From assembly GCF_030165005.1 (NCBI RefSeq), contig NZ_JASNNW010000017.1:1-38119 (forward strand): a stretch of DNA of 38,119 nucleotides. The letters are read 5' to 3'. Numbering within the stretch: the stretch's first letter is position 1; the number at the start of each line of letters is the position of its first letter. This DNA is from Blastococcus capsensis (GTDB taxonomy: Bacteria > Actinomycetota > Actinomycetes > Mycobacteriales > Geodermatophilaceae). The notes below the pieces were generated by a model. It was not told the origin of the DNA. It ran no database searches and was given only the letters and a program-made list of their open reading frames with translations. Made by a program: the position numbers and the translations under genes. This document shows, one piece after another, positions 1-7,830 of the stretch.

Positions 1-620
1 CCGGTCGCCGCCCGGCCGGCGGGATGCGACGGCTGCCGGTCGTCCAGCGGTCGTCGAGACCGACCGCTGGACGACCGGGAGAGCCCACCGGCCGGCCCGA
101 CCCGGCCCATCGGCAGCAGACGGATCCGCGGAGGGCGCAGCAGCGCCAGCGGGTCGAGGTAGTCCTCGCCCCGGCGCAGCCCCCAGTGCAGGCACCCGGT
201 GGCCGGGCAGCCGTCGTGCCCGGCCGCCAGCGTCCCGATCGGCGAGCCCGGGGTCACCCGTGCGCCGGCGCCGACGGAGCGCTCCACCGGCTCGTACGTC
301 GTCCGCAGTCCGTCCGCGTGGTCGATGCTCACCACCGGGCGCCCGGCCACCATCCCGGCGAAGGCGACGACGCCATCGCCTGCCGCCAGCACCGGGGCGC
401 CTGGCGCCCCCACGAGGTCGACGCCCCGGTGCCCGGGCCCGTACCGGTGCGGAGGCGGCTCGAAGGGCCGGCCGACCACCGGCCTTCCGGGCAGCGGTGC
501 GACCCAGGCGGCCACGCCGCTCGACGGCGGGACCGGCGGCGCCGGTCCGGCGGTCGCCCCCACCGGCGCCAGCACGGCGACGATGACCAGCGCCAGCACG
601 ACCGCGAGCCCGGATCTCAT
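1..620 (-). CDS. Secreted M23-family (LytM-like) peptidase, 3' end outside window
   Basis: Reads leftward from an ATG at 620 and is still open at base 1, giving at least 206 residues. Residues 1-25 form a signal peptide (hydrophobic core [16 protein letters not shown]), so the product is exported. The M23 fold is visible from about residue 40: His64 and Asp68 (GHRGVDL) and His145 (LHWGL) match the three zinc ligands, and His101 (IDHADG) matches one catalytic His. The other catalytic His, normally the first H of HxH, is Cys143, with Cys138 close by, so activity is doubtful. M23 proteins cleave peptidoglycan cross-links or act as amidase activators. An M23 gene divergent from rpsB is a familiar actinobacterial arrangement. 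The tail after residue 160 is Arg/Pro/Ser-rich and looks disordered. A box CAGGGT lies six bases before the ATG, so the mRNA is probably leaderless. Confidence 0.85.
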   Translation of the reverse strand, partial: MRSGLAVVLALVIVAVLAPVGATAGPAPPVPPSSGVAAWVAPLPGRPVVGRPFEPPPHRYGPGHRGVDLVGAPGAPVLAAGDGVVAFAGMVAGRPVVSIDHADGLRTTYEPVERSVGAGARVTPGSPIGTLAAGHDGCPATGCLHWGLRRGEDYLDPLALLRPPRIRLLPMGRVGPAGGLSRSSSGRSRRPLDDRQPSHPAGRAAT

Positions 621-914
621 GCGTCCACCCTGGGTGGTGAGGACCCGCAGCGCCCGGTGCCGACCGCACCTGTGGAGCGGCCGACGACTGGGGAAAAACC
701 CCGGCGGGCGTCGCGTATGCTCTCCGGTGCGGCCCGTCTCCACGGGTCGACTTCGCGCGTCCTTCTCCCGCCGATCGGCGGGGCAGTCGCCACCTCGGTC
801 CCGGCCCAGCCGGGTGAGTGGTGCCGCAGGACGCCAGGGCGTGCACCACCCGGTGCCCGCGACAACCGGAACCGCGCGGCCCTCGGCCGCGCGCGGGAGC
901 AGAGAGGCTGCGAT
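621..914. promoter_or_regulatory. Divergent control region and rpsB 5' leader
   Basis: This 294-bp gap separates the M23 gene from rpsB. A -10-like TATGCT lies at 716-721 on the plus strand, without a clear -35. If used, it gives an rpsB leader of about 190 nt. That leader ends in a perfect 9-bp hairpin (873-881 with 885-893, loop CTC) just before the ribosome binding site. S2 is known to regulate its own operon in other bacteria, so the leader could be an S2-responsive structure, but I do not recognise a named motif. Confidence 0.45.
627..632 (-). promoter_or_regulatory. Probable -10 box of the M23 gene
   Basis: On the minus strand CAGGGT is followed by six bases and then the ATG at 620. 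No Shine-Dalgarno sequence is present. The spacing predicts transcription starting at the first base of the start codon. Confidence 0.4.
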
Positions 915-1850
915 ATGGCAGTCGTCAGCATGAAGCAGCTGCTCGACAGCGGCGTCCACTTCGGGCACCAGACCCGTCGCTGGAACCCGAAGATGAAGCG
1001 CTTCATCTTCACCGAGCGCAACGGCATCTACATCATCGACCTGCAGCAGACGCTCGGGTACATCGACAACGCCTACGAGTTCGTCAAGCAGACGGTCGCC
1101 CACGGCGGCTCGATCCTGTTCGTCGGCACCAAGCGTCAGGCGCAGGAAGTCGTCGCCGAGCAGGCCACGCGCGTGGGCATGCCCTACGTCAACCAGCGCT
1201 GGCTGGGCGGCATGCTCACCAACTTCCAGACCGTCTTCAAGCGGCTCGAGCGGCTCAAGGAGCTCGAGGACATGGAGCAGACCGGCGTGCTGGTCAGCCT
1301 CTCCAAGAAGGAGCAGCTGGTCCTCAGCCGGGAGAAGGCCAAGCTCGAGCGCAGCCTCGGCGGTATCCGCGACATGAAGAAGGTGCCCAGCGCCATCTGG
1401 ATCGTGGACACCAAGAAGGAGCACATCGCCGTCGGCGAGGCGCGCAAGCTCAAGATCCCGGTCGTCGCGATCCTCGACACCAACTGCGACCCCGACGAGG
1501 TCGATTACAAGATCCCGGGCAACGACGACGCGATCCGCAGCATCACCGTGCTGACCCGCGTGATCGCCGACGCGGTCGCCGAGGGCCTCATGGCCCGCTC
1601 GGCCGCCCAGGCGAACGCCGGCCGCGAGGACGGCGGAGAGCCGGCCGTCGCCGCCGGCGAGCCGCTGGCCGACTGGGAGCGCGAGCTGCTGACCGGTGGG
1701 GACGCCGCGGCTGCCCCGGTCGCAGACGACGCGACCGTCGCCCCGCTGCCCGAGACCCCGGCCGAGGCGCCGACGGTCACCGTCGGCGAGGTCGCCCCGG
1801 TCGAGGACGTCCCCGCCACCACCGGTGGCAAGGAGAACAACGCCGTCTGA
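915..1850 (+). CDS. rpsB: 30S ribosomal protein S2
   Basis: Protein of 311 residues beginning [20 protein letters not shown], the diagnostic S2 N-terminus, followed by [11 protein letters not shown] and the conserved [10 protein letters not shown] block near residue 95. S2 is assembled late on the small subunit and helps recruit S1 and mRNA. The reading frame stays open far upstream, but the S2 sequence starts exactly at this ATG, which has a purine-rich stretch (AGAGAGG) ahead of it. Residues after about 235 form an Ala/Pro/Val/Glu-rich tail of roughly 75 residues that the core S2 fold does not need; such tails are common in actinobacterial S2. It is followed by tsf, the usual partner, with a strong hairpin between them. 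Confidence 0.97.
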   Translation: MAVVSMKQLLDSGVHFGHQTRRWNPKMKRFIFTERNGIYIIDLQQTLGYIDNAYEFVKQTVAHGGSILFVGTKRQAQEVVAEQATRVGMPYVNQRWLGGMLTNFQTVFKRLERLKELEDMEQTGVLVSLSKKEQLVLSREKAKLERSLGGIRDMKKVPSAIWIVDTKKEHIAVGEARKLKIPVVAILDTNCDPDEVDYKIPGNDDAIRSITVLTRVIADAVAEGLMARSAAQANAGREDGGEPAVAAGEPLADWERELLTGGDAAAAPVADDATVAPLPETPAEAPTVTVGEVAPVEDVPATTGGKENNAV

Positions 1851-1856
1851 CGGTCC

Positions 1857-1894
1857 GGCGCCGTCCTCCCGCTGACCCGCAGGAGGACGGCGCC
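1857..1894 (+). terminator. Perfect 13-bp hairpin between rpsB and tsf
   Basis: Arms at 1857-1869 and 1882-1894 (GGCGCCGTCCTCC and its complement) enclose a 12-base loop. No T-run follows. It is probably an attenuating or RNA-stabilising structure that sets the S2 to EF-Ts ratio, and less likely a full terminator, because tsf has no obvious promoter of its own. Confidence 0.6.
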
Positions 1895-1943
1895 GCCGCA
1901 CGGCCGTTCCACAGCCAGTACCACCCGACCAGAGGGAAGAGAC

Positions 1944-2759
1944 ATGTCTGCCTTCACCGCAGCCGACGTCAAGCGTCTCCGCGACGCCACCGGCGCCGGC
2001 ATGATGGACTGCAAGAAGGCCCTCACCGAGGCCGACGGCGACTACGACAAGGCCGTCGAGTTCCTGCGGGTCAAGGGCGCCAAGGACGTCGGCAAGCGCC
2101 TCGAGCGCTCCACGACCAACGGCGTCGTCGTCAGCAAGGACGGCGCGCTGCTCGAGCTCGACTGCGAGACCGACTTCGTCGCCAAGAACGCCGACTTCGT
2201 CGCGCTCGCCGAGCGGCTGCTCGAGATCGGCCTGCAGAACGAGCCGGCCGACGCCGAAGGCCTGCTGGGCACCGACGTCGACGGGCAGACCGTCGGCGCG
2301 CTGATCGAGGCCGAGTCGGCCCGCATCGGCGAGAAGCTGGTGCTCTCCCGCTTCGCCGCCTTCGAGGGCACCACTGCCACCTACCTGCACAAGCGGGCCA
2401 CCGACCTGCCTCCGGCCATCGGTGTCGCCGTGCAGTACTCCGGTGGCAGCGAGGACGCCGCCCGCAGCCTGGCGATGCACATCGCCGCCGCGCGGCCGCG
2501 ATACCTCACCCGCGACGAGGTCCCGGCCGAGGCGGTCGAGACCGAGCGCCGCGTCGCCGAGCAGACCGCCAAGGAGGATGGCAAGCCCGAGCAGGCCATC
2601 AGCAAGATCGTCGAGGGTCGGGTCAACGCCTACTACAAGGACTTCGTCCTGCTCGAGCAGCCGTCGATCACCGAGCCCAAGCGCACGGTGAAGCAGATCG
2701 TCGACGAGGCCGGCATGACCGTCGAGCGCTTCGCGCGCTTCGAGGTCGGCCAGCAGTAG
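1944..2759 (+). CDS. tsf: Elongation factor Ts
   Basis: Protein of 271 residues that recycles EF-Tu by catalysing GDP release. The N-terminal UBA-like domain carries [15 protein letters not shown] (about residues 14-28). The core has the conserved CETDFVAKN motif near residue 75, which inserts into EF-Tu. The C-terminal region ([16 protein letters not shown]) is also typical. The ATG is preceded by AGAGGGAAGAG, a good ribosome binding site. Length and domain order are normal. Its stop codon TAG forms the first base of a dispersed hairpin element described separately. Confidence 0.97.
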   Translation: MSAFTAADVKRLRDATGAGMMDCKKALTEADGDYDKAVEFLRVKGAKDVGKRLERSTTNGVVVSKDGALLELDCETDFVAKNADFVALAERLLEIGLQNEPADAEGLLGTDVDGQTVGALIEAESARIGEKLVLSRFAAFEGTTATYLHKRATDLPPAIGVAVQYSGGSEDAARSLAMHIAAARPRYLTRDEVPAEAVETERRVAEQTAKEDGKPEQAISKIVEGRVNAYYKDFVLLEQPSITEPKRTVKQIVDEAGMTVERFARFEVGQQ

Positions 2760-2821
2760 GACCACCCTTCCCCCCACGCCTCGCAGGCTCGGCGCGGGAC
2801 CCTGAAGGATGGCCGTTCCAG
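2759..2821 (+). repeat. Stop-codon hairpin element, copy A
   Basis: The outer stem pairs 2759-2770 (GGACCACCCTTC, A bulged) with 2804-2814 (GAAGGATGGCC), with one mismatch. The inner stem is CGCC 2777-2780 with GGCG 2791-2794 around the loop TCGCAGGCTC. The tail GTTCCAG is at 2815-2821. The first G of the stem is the last base of the tsf TAG stop. Member of the family discussed in the findings. Confidence 0.75.
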
Positions 2822-2831
2822 CACGTCGCCT

Positions 2832-2859
2832 GGCCCCGTTCCCCTCGTGGGACGGGGCC
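2832..2859 (+). terminator. Hairpin between tsf and pyrH
   Basis: GGCCCCGT at 2832-2839 pairs with ACGGGGCC at 2852-2859, extended inward by CCC/GGG with one bulged T, around the loop CTCGT. It lies ten bases after copy A, so tsf is followed by two stacked hairpins. No T-run follows. It may reduce read-through into pyrH. Confidence 0.5.
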
Positions 2860-2971
2860 GGTCGTCTGCCCGGCACCGACCGCGGACCGACGCCCGGCAG
2901 GAAGCGGGTTCCGGGATGCGGCAGGATCCACTGACACCGACAGCCACCGATCCGACTCCAGGGATGACGCG

Positions 2972-3742
2972 TTGACCGACACCACACCTCCGCTGTCCGC
3001 CCCCACCGCCTTCCGTCCGGCCGACGGCAGCGGCTACCAGCGGGTGCTGCTGAAGCTGTCCGGTGAAACCTTCGGTGGCGGCAAGGTCGGCGTCGACGCC
3101 GATATCGTCAGCGGCATCGCCGAGCAGCTGGCCGAGGTGGTGGCCAAGGGCACCCAGGTCGCCGTCGTCATGGGCGGTGGCAACTTCTTCCGCGGCGCGG
3201 AGCTCAGCCAGGCTGGCATGGACCGCACCAAGGCCGACTACATGGGCATGCTCGGCACGGTCATGAACTGCCTGGCCCTGCAGGACTTCTGCGAGAAGGC
3301 GGGTCTGGAGACCCGGGTGCAGTCGGCCATCACCATGGGCCAGGTGGCCGAGCCCTACATCCCGCGCAAGGCCATCCGGCACCTGGAGAAGGGCCGGCTG
3401 GTCATCTTCGGTGCAGGTGCCGGCATGCCCTACTTCTCCACCGACACCGTCGCCGCCCAGCGCGCGCTCGAGATCGAGTGCCAGGTGCTCCTCATGGGCA
3501 AGAACGGCGTCGACGGCGTGTACGACGACGACCCGCGGACCAACTCCGACGCGGTCATGTACGAGGGCCTGGACTACGCCACCGTGCTGGCCAAGCAGCT
3601 GAAGGTGGCCGACGCGACGGCGATCAGCCTCTGCATGGACAACCAGATGCCGATCGTCGTGTTCAACCTGTTGCGCGACGGCAACATTGCGCGCGCTACC
3701 GCAGGTGAGAGGATCGGCACGCTGATCAGTCAGCCGGCCTGA
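2972..3742 (+). CDS. pyrH: UMP kinase (uridylate kinase)
   Basis: Phosphorylates UMP to UDP in pyrimidine nucleotide synthesis; bacterial PyrH is a hexamer of the amino-acid-kinase fold. I place the start at TTG 2972, giving 256 residues, with GGGA about five to nine bases upstream. The conserved body begins about residue 22 ([11 protein letters not shown]) and includes GGGNFFRG, the [11 protein letters not shown] block, [13 protein letters not shown] and the C-terminal [12 protein letters not shown]. The first 20 residues are a variable tail like that of mycobacterial PyrH, which supports the TTG over the later GTG at 3044. The open frame upstream is a by-product of high GC. Sits in the standard tsf-pyrH-frr order. 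Confidence 0.95.
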   Translation: MTDTTPPLSAPTAFRPADGSGYQRVLLKLSGETFGGGKVGVDADIVSGIAEQLAEVVAKGTQVAVVMGGGNFFRGAELSQAGMDRTKADYMGMLGTVMNCLALQDFCEKAGLETRVQSAITMGQVAEPYIPRKAIRHLEKGRLVIFGAGAGMPYFSTDTVAAQRALEIECQVLLMGKNGVDGVYDDDPRTNSDAVMYEGLDYATVLAKQLKVADATAISLCMDNQMPIVVFNLLRDGNIARATAGERIGTLISQPA

Positions 3743-3825
3743 CGGGCCGGCCGGCGGCGCACCGACGAGGACGACGGCCCGACGAGCGCTCCACTCCTGG
3801 GGCGCCGGCCGCAGGAGGGACAACC

Positions 3826-4383
3826 GTGATCGACGACACCCTGCTCGACGCCGAGGAGAGGATGGACAAGGCCCTCTCGGTGGCGCGCGAGGACCTGGGC
3901 TCCGTCCGCACCGGCCGGGCGGCCCCCTCGATGTTCAACAAGATCGTCGTGGACTACTACGGCGCCCCCACCCCGGTGCCGCAGATGGCCTCGATCACCG
4001 TTCCCGAGGCCCGGATGGCGGTCATCAAGCCCTACGACAGCGGCCAGATGTCCGCCATCGAGAAGGCCATCCGCGACAGCGACCTCGGCGTGAACCCGAC
4101 CAACGACGGCCAGCTCCTGCGGGTGGTCTTCCCCCAGCTCACCGAGGAGCGCCGCCGCGACCTGGTGAAGATGGCCCGTGCCAAGGGCGAGGACGCGAAG
4201 GTCGCCATCCGCAACATCCGGCGCCGGGCGAAGGAAGAGCTCGACCGCATCGCCAAGGACGGCGAGGCCGGCGAGGACGACGTGCGCCGCGCGGAGAAGG
4301 AGCTGGACGACCTCACCGCCCAGCACACCACCGGCATCGACGACGCGGTGAAGAACAAGGAGAGCGAACTGCTCGAGGTCTGA
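3826..4383 (+). CDS. frr: Ribosome recycling factor
   Basis: 185 residues, the standard length. With EF-G it splits the post-termination ribosome. It begins [18 protein letters not shown] and contains the signature [14 protein letters not shown] near residue 28 and the helical [25 protein letters not shown] segment near residue 112 (shown here only in part: RDLVKMAR). The fold is an L-shaped three-helix bundle with a small beta domain. The GTG start has GGAGGGA upstream (CAGGAGGGACAACC). It lies 83 bases after pyrH and 21 bases before cdsA, so the three are probably cotranscribed. Confidence 0.97.
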   Translation: MIDDTLLDAEERMDKALSVAREDLGSVRTGRAAPSMFNKIVVDYYGAPTPVPQMASITVPEARMAVIKPYDSGQMSAIEKAIRDSDLGVNPTNDGQLLRVVFPQLTEERRRDLVKMARAKGEDAKVAIRNIRRRAKEELDRIAKDGEAGEDDVRRAEKELDDLTAQHTTGIDDAVKNKESELLEV

Positions 4384-4404
4384 CCTCGTCGCGGTCGCAC
4401 GCTG

Positions 4405-5505
4405 ATGACGCCTCCCTCCGCCGAGCGCCCGGGTGCACTGCGCCCGGGCGGCGAGCCGTTCCCACGGATCGGTGGCGGTCGAGCGCCGGGCAGCGGGCCA
4501 CGGGAGGACGACACCGGTCCGGTACCGATCACGTCGTCCCGCCCGGTCCCGCCCCTCCCGCCGCTGCCACCCCGGGCGCCGGTCCCCGTGTCCGAGGACA
4601 CCGCGGCGTTTCCCGCGCCCGAGCGCGGGGCCCAGGGGTCCTCGGCGGTGCCGTCGTCGGAGGACGTCGCACAGCTGCCCACCACGGATCAGCCGGTGAG
4701 CCGGGCCGGGCGGAACCTGCGCGCCGCTATCGGCGTGGGCGTCGGGCTGGTGGCAGTCGTCGTCGCGTCGCTGCTCATGTGGCGCCCGGCCTTCCTGGGT
4801 GTGCTCACCGCGGCGATCCTCGTCGCCGTCGTGGAGCTGGCCCGGGCGCTGGCCAAGGGGGGCTTCTCGGCGCCGCTGGTACCGCTGCTCGTCGGGGCGT
4901 TCGCCATGGAGGCCCTCGCCTGGACCCGCGGCCCCACCGGTCTACTGACCGGGTTCTTCCTCACCGCGCTGGCCGTGCTGCTCTGGCGGCTGGCCGGCGG
5001 GCCGGTCGGCTACCGGAAGGACGCCGCCGCCGGCGTCCTGACCGCGCTCTACGTGCCGTTCCTGGCCGGTTTCGCGGTGCTGCTGCTCGTGCCGGACGAC
5101 GGCGCGGCCCGCGTGCTGGCGTTCATCGTCACCGTCGTGGCCAGCGACGTCGGCGGCTACGCCGCGGGCGTCCTCTTCGGCAAGCACTCCATGGCACCCT
5201 CGATCAGCCCGAAGAAGTCGTGGGAGGGCATGGCGGGCTCTGTGCTGGCCTGCATGCTCGTGGCCACGCCGATCATCGTCCTGGCCCTCGACGGGCCGTG
5301 GTGGGGCGGGCTGCTGTTCGGCGCCGCGCTTGCCGTCTCGGCGACGGTGGGCGATCTCGCCGAGTCGCTGATCAAGCGCGATCTCCGGATCAAGGACATG
5401 GGCGACCTGCTGCCCGGGCACGGCGGGATCATGGACCGGCTGGATTCGCTGCTGCCCTCGGCCGCCACGGCCTACCTGCTGCTCGCCGTGCTCGTCCCCG
5501 TCTAG
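4405..5505 (+). CDS. cdsA: Phosphatidate cytidylyltransferase (CDP-diacylglycerol synthase)
   Basis: Integral membrane enzyme making CDP-diacylglycerol from CTP and phosphatidic acid, the precursor of phosphatidylinositol, phosphatidylglycerol and cardiolipin. The 366 residues start with about 105 Pro/Gly/Arg-rich, apparently disordered cytoplasmic residues, followed by multiple membrane helices from about residue 108. The family signature is at the C-terminal end: SPKKSWEG near residue 268 and GDLAESLIKRDLRIKDMG from about residue 317, followed by PGHGGIMDRLDS with the catalytic acidic residues. The ATG lies 21 bases after frr with only a weak ribosome binding site, so translation may be coupled. 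It ends three bases before the 3' end of the convergent DUF952-GNAT gene. Confidence 0.93.
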   Translation: MTPPSAERPGALRPGGEPFPRIGGGRAPGSGPREDDTGPVPITSSRPVPPLPPLPPRAPVPVSEDTAAFPAPERGAQGSSAVPSSEDVAQLPTTDQPVSRAGRNLRAAIGVGVGLVAVVVASLLMWRPAFLGVLTAAILVAVVELARALAKGGFSAPLVPLLVGAFAMEALAWTRGPTGLLTGFFLTALAVLLWRLAGGPVGYRKDAAAGVLTALYVPFLAGFAVLLLVPDDGAARVLAFIVTVVASDVGGYAAGVLFGKHSMAPSISPKKSWEGMAGSVLACMLVATPIIVLALDGPWWGGLLFGAALAVSATVGDLAESLIKRDLRIKDMGDLLPGHGGIMDRLDSLLPSAATAYLLLAVLVPV

Positions 5506-5508
5506 GGC

Positions 5509-6612
5509 TCAGGCCGGTCGGTCCACCGACCAGGTGCTGCCGACGGGCTCGAACCCGCGCCGGCCGTACCAGTGCCGCGGCCAGTCCCCGCCGGACGCCT
5601 CCAGTACGACGAGGTCGCAGCCGGCCTCCGCGGCGATGCCGAGCAGCCGGGCCAGGACGGCGTCAGCGTATCCCCGGCCGCGCGCCGCCGGCTCGGTCAG
5701 CATCGACTCCACGGCCGCCGTCGCGCCGTCGACCCGGAGCTGCCCGGCGGCGACGACCCGGCCGTCCTGGCGCACCGCGACGTCTGTGACGGCGACCACC
5801 CGGTCGTTGAGCCGTTCCCGGCCGATCAGCTGGCGCACCACGGCGTCCACCCGGTCGCCGAGCGACGCCAGGCCGCGCCGCCAGGAGCGCTCCCACAGCT
5901 CGTGGACCTCCTGCTGGCCGACCACCTCGGCGCGCGCAGCCGAGCCGGGCACCGGCAGGTCGGTGCGGCGGGCCATGAGCACCAGTTCCTCTGCGTTCCA
6001 GCCCCGCGCCGCGAGATCCTGGGCCACGGACGCCGCACCTGGCCACGTCAGCAACGCGGCGCGCTGCGGCCAGCCGGCGTTGCCGCCGACCTCCTCGGCC
6101 GCGGCCTCGACGGCTGCCGCGTCCACCGGCGTGGTGAGCAGCAGCCGGTTGTTGTCGTGCGAGGACGGGACGTCGGGGTCGAGCACGGCCACGCCGCCGG
6201 GGACGTCGCCGACGCCTACGGCCCGGCGCACCGGCAGCGAGGTGTACAGCGCCAGCGCGCGGCCGAGGAGGTCCGACGGGGCGGGCAGCGCGGCCGGCGT
6301 CGGTGGGCGGTAGGGCACCACCGCGACGACCGAGCTCGTCGGCAGCGCCCCGTACAGGTGGGGGAACCGCAGCTCGGCCGGGTCCTCGGGGTGCCCGGGC
6401 TCGAACCGCACCGGAGCGGTCAGCCGTCCGGGGTCGACCACCAGCAGCGCGAGATCACGCCGACCGGGGAAGAGGCGCTGCGCGGGCAGGTGCACCAGGC
6501 CCGGCGTCGACAGGTGCACGAAGCCGTCCGGACCCGGGTGGATGCCCCCCTGCCGCAGCGCGGCGCGCCAGTGCGCCGGTTCCATCATGTGCACGAGGAC
6601 GTCGGAGGTCAC
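5509..6612 (-). CDS. DUF952-GNAT fusion protein
   Basis: Two domains in 367 residues. Residues 1-105 match DUF952 (GFVHLSTPG, the LLVVDPGRL strand, FPHLYGALP). I recall DUF952 as structurally grouped with the ADP-ribosyltransferase/Tpt1-like fold, but am not certain. Residues about 120-367 are a GNAT acetyltransferase: PAARGRGYADAVLARLL fits the acetyl-CoA pyrophosphate-binding loop (R/Q-x-x-G-x-G/A), and the end (HWYGRRGFEPVGS) is the usual C-terminal GNAT strand. Substrates are unknown. The GTG start at 6612 has no ribosome binding site but has CAGGAT six bases upstream, so it is probably leaderless. Downstream of PPK2 on the same strand; convergent with cdsA. Confidence 0.85.
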   Translation of the reverse strand: MTSDVLVHMMEPAHWRAALRQGGIHPGPDGFVHLSTPGLVHLPAQRLFPGRRDLALLVVDPGRLTAPVRFEPGHPEDPAELRFPHLYGALPTSSVVAVVPYRPPTPAALPAPSDLLGRALALYTSLPVRRAVGVGDVPGGVAVLDPDVPSSHDNNRLLLTTPVDAAAVEAAAEEVGGNAGWPQRAALLTWPGAASVAQDLAARGWNAEELVLMARRTDLPVPGSAARAEVVGQQEVHELWERSWRRGLASLGDRVDAVVRQLIGRERLNDRVVAVTDVAVRQDGRVVAAGQLRVDGATAAVESMLTEPAARGRGYADAVLARLLGIAAEAGCDLVVLEASGGDWPRHWYGRRGFEPVGSTWSVDRPA

Positions 6613-6618
6613 GCTGCG

Positions 6619-6624
6619 ATCCTG
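6619..6624 (-). promoter_or_regulatory. Probable -10 box of the DUF952-GNAT gene
   Basis: Minus-strand CAGGAT, then six bases, then the GTG start at 6612. The gap after the PPK2 stop is only 39 bases, so the gene may have its own promoter as well as read-through from PPK2. Confidence 0.4.
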
Positions 6625-6651
6625 CCGGGAGGACGACGAACGGGTGGAACG

Positions 6652-7422
6652 TCAGTTTCCGGTGAGCGGCGGGTCCGGGTCGATGCCCCGGGCGTGCAGT
6701 GCCGCCTCCACCGCCTCGCAGACGGTGCGGACGACGGCGATCCGCGCCCACCGCTTGTCCTCGGCGGCGACGACGTGCCACGGAGCGGACGCGGTGGAGG
6801 TGCGTTCCAGCATCTCCTCCACGGCCGCCTCGTAGGCGCCGCGCTTCTCCCGGTTCCGCCAGTCCTCGTCGGTGAGCTTCCAGGCCTTGTACGGATCGGC
6901 GCGGCGGCTCTCGAAGCGGCGCAGCTGCTCATCGGGAGAGACGTGCATCCAGAACTTCACCAGCACGGTGCCCTCGGCGGCGAGCGACGTCTCGAGGTCG
7001 ACGATCTCCTGGTACGCGCGGCGCCACGCGTGCTCCTCGGCATAACCCTCCACCCGCTCGACCAGCACCCGGCCGTACCAGGACCGGTCGAGGACGGCCA
7101 TGCCGCCCCAGCCCGGCAGCACCGGCCAGAAGCGCCACAGGAAGTGGTGCCGCTTCTCGTCCCGGGTGGGGGCGGCGAACTGGGCGACCCGCACGTGCCG
7201 GGGGTCCAGCTCGCCGACCAGCCGCTGGATGGCGCCGCCCTTCCCCGAGGCGTCCCACCCCTCGAAGAGCACCAGGAGCGGCGGGCCCAGCTCACCGGGG
7301 CCGATCTGCCCGCCCAGCAGCAGGCGCAGGTGGACCAGCCGCTCCTGCGCCTCGGCCAGCTGTGACTTCCCCTCCTTCTTGGCGAGGGACCGGGTCAGGT
7401 CGACGTCCGCGAGGCGACTCAT
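6652..7422 (-). CDS. Polyphosphate kinase 2 family nucleotide phosphotransferase
   Basis: 256-residue P-loop kinase of the PPK2 family, which moves phosphate between inorganic polyphosphate and nucleotides. Walker A is GWDASGKGG at residues 55-63, and the Walker B-type motif LDRSWYGR is at about 111-118. KFWMHVSPDEQLRRF and KLTDEDWRNREK, the lid region, are strongly conserved. The text resembles the single-domain class II (AMP-phosphorylating) proteins more than the NDP kinases of class I, but subclass is not certain from sequence reading alone. The ATG at 7422 is preceded at six bases by CAGGCT and no ribosome binding site, suggesting a leaderless transcript. Minus strand, upstream of the DUF952-GNAT gene. 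Confidence 0.9.
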   Translation of the reverse strand: MSRLADVDLTRSLAKKEGKSQLAEAQERLVHLRLLLGGQIGPGELGPPLLVLFEGWDASGKGGAIQRLVGELDPRHVRVAQFAAPTRDEKRHHFLWRFWPVLPGWGGMAVLDRSWYGRVLVERVEGYAEEHAWRRAYQEIVDLETSLAAEGTVLVKFWMHVSPDEQLRRFESRRADPYKAWKLTDEDWRNREKRGAYEAAVEEMLERTSTASAPWHVVAAEDKRWARIAVVRTVCEAVEAALHARGIDPDPPLTGN

Positions 7423-7428
7423 GGGGCC

Positions 7429-7434
7429 AGCCTG
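7429..7434 (-). promoter_or_regulatory. Probable -10 box of the PPK2 gene
   Basis: Minus-strand CAGGCT is followed by GGCCCC and the ATG at 7422. Same arrangement as upstream of the M23 and DUF952-GNAT genes. Confidence 0.4.
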
Positions 7435-7445
7435 GCAGGTGCCGG

Positions 7446-7660
7446 TCAGCGCGGCGCGGCGTCGGCGAGCACGATGGCCCGTGCCCGGTCCCGCAGGTCC
7501 AGCTCGGCGAGGATGTGCCGCGCGTGGCTCTCACCGTCGACGGCGAGATGAACAGCTCTCCGGCGATCTCTGCGTCGGACCGGCCGGCCCTTGATGAGGG
7601 CCAGCACGTCACGTTCCCGGTCGCTGAGGACGTCCAGTCCGTCGTGGGGCCACGGTGGGT
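7446..7660 (-). pseudogene. LuxR/NarL-type HTH remnant with two compensating indels
   Basis: Read leftward, one frame gives [15 protein letters not shown] and ends SHARHILAELDLRDRARAI(V)LADAAPR-stop, the first helix and C-terminus of a NarL/FixJ HTH. The middle, RSDAEIAGELFISPSTV, is in another frame. The shift in is explained by a CCGG tandem duplication at about 7580-7587, and the shift back by loss of one base near 7530 (GTGAGAGCC where GTGAAGAGC is expected). The receiver domain normally upstream is absent and no start codon fits, so this is a decayed response-regulator fragment. A sequencing error is possible for one indel but unlikely for both plus the missing receiver. Confidence 0.75.
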
Positions 7661-7830
7661 CCGGAGCCTTCGCCGGTGCTGCCGCCGGTGTTGCTGCTCG
7701 ACCTGGTGTTCAGCCTGGTGAAGCTCACGGTTTACGGCGAGGCCGAGGCCGTGGGGTTCCTGGCCGCGACCTCGTCGTCCTGCTCCTGCTGGCACTGCTC
7801 AGCCGCCGCTCCGCACGGCGTGCTGCCTGA
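7661..7830 (+). other. Possible remnant of a membrane protein
   Basis: The stretch beside the LuxR remnant holds no intact gene. On the plus strand it reads [20 protein letters not shown], then after a frame change [24 protein letters not shown] at 7830, which looks like two hydrophobic segments and a basic tail of a degraded membrane protein. The end overlaps the 3' end of the SpoU gene. The F/K/Y spacing recalls TauE/SafE permeases, but this is a guess. Confidence 0.2.

Noticed and set aside
24..914. Upstream in-frame extension of rpsB
   Set aside because: S2 homology starts exactly at ATG 915; the upstream residues are Arg/Pro-rich and overlap the M23 gene on the other strand.
1857..1915. 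Seventh copy of the stop-codon element after rpsB
   Set aside because: There is a perfect hairpin and a GCCGTTCCA string, but no TCGC-NN-GCTC loop or GGACC arm, so I keep it as a separate hairpin.
818..2971. Upstream in-frame extension of pyrH across rpsB and tsf
   Set aside because: It runs through two ribosomal-cluster genes in another frame and lacks any UMP kinase similarity before 2972.
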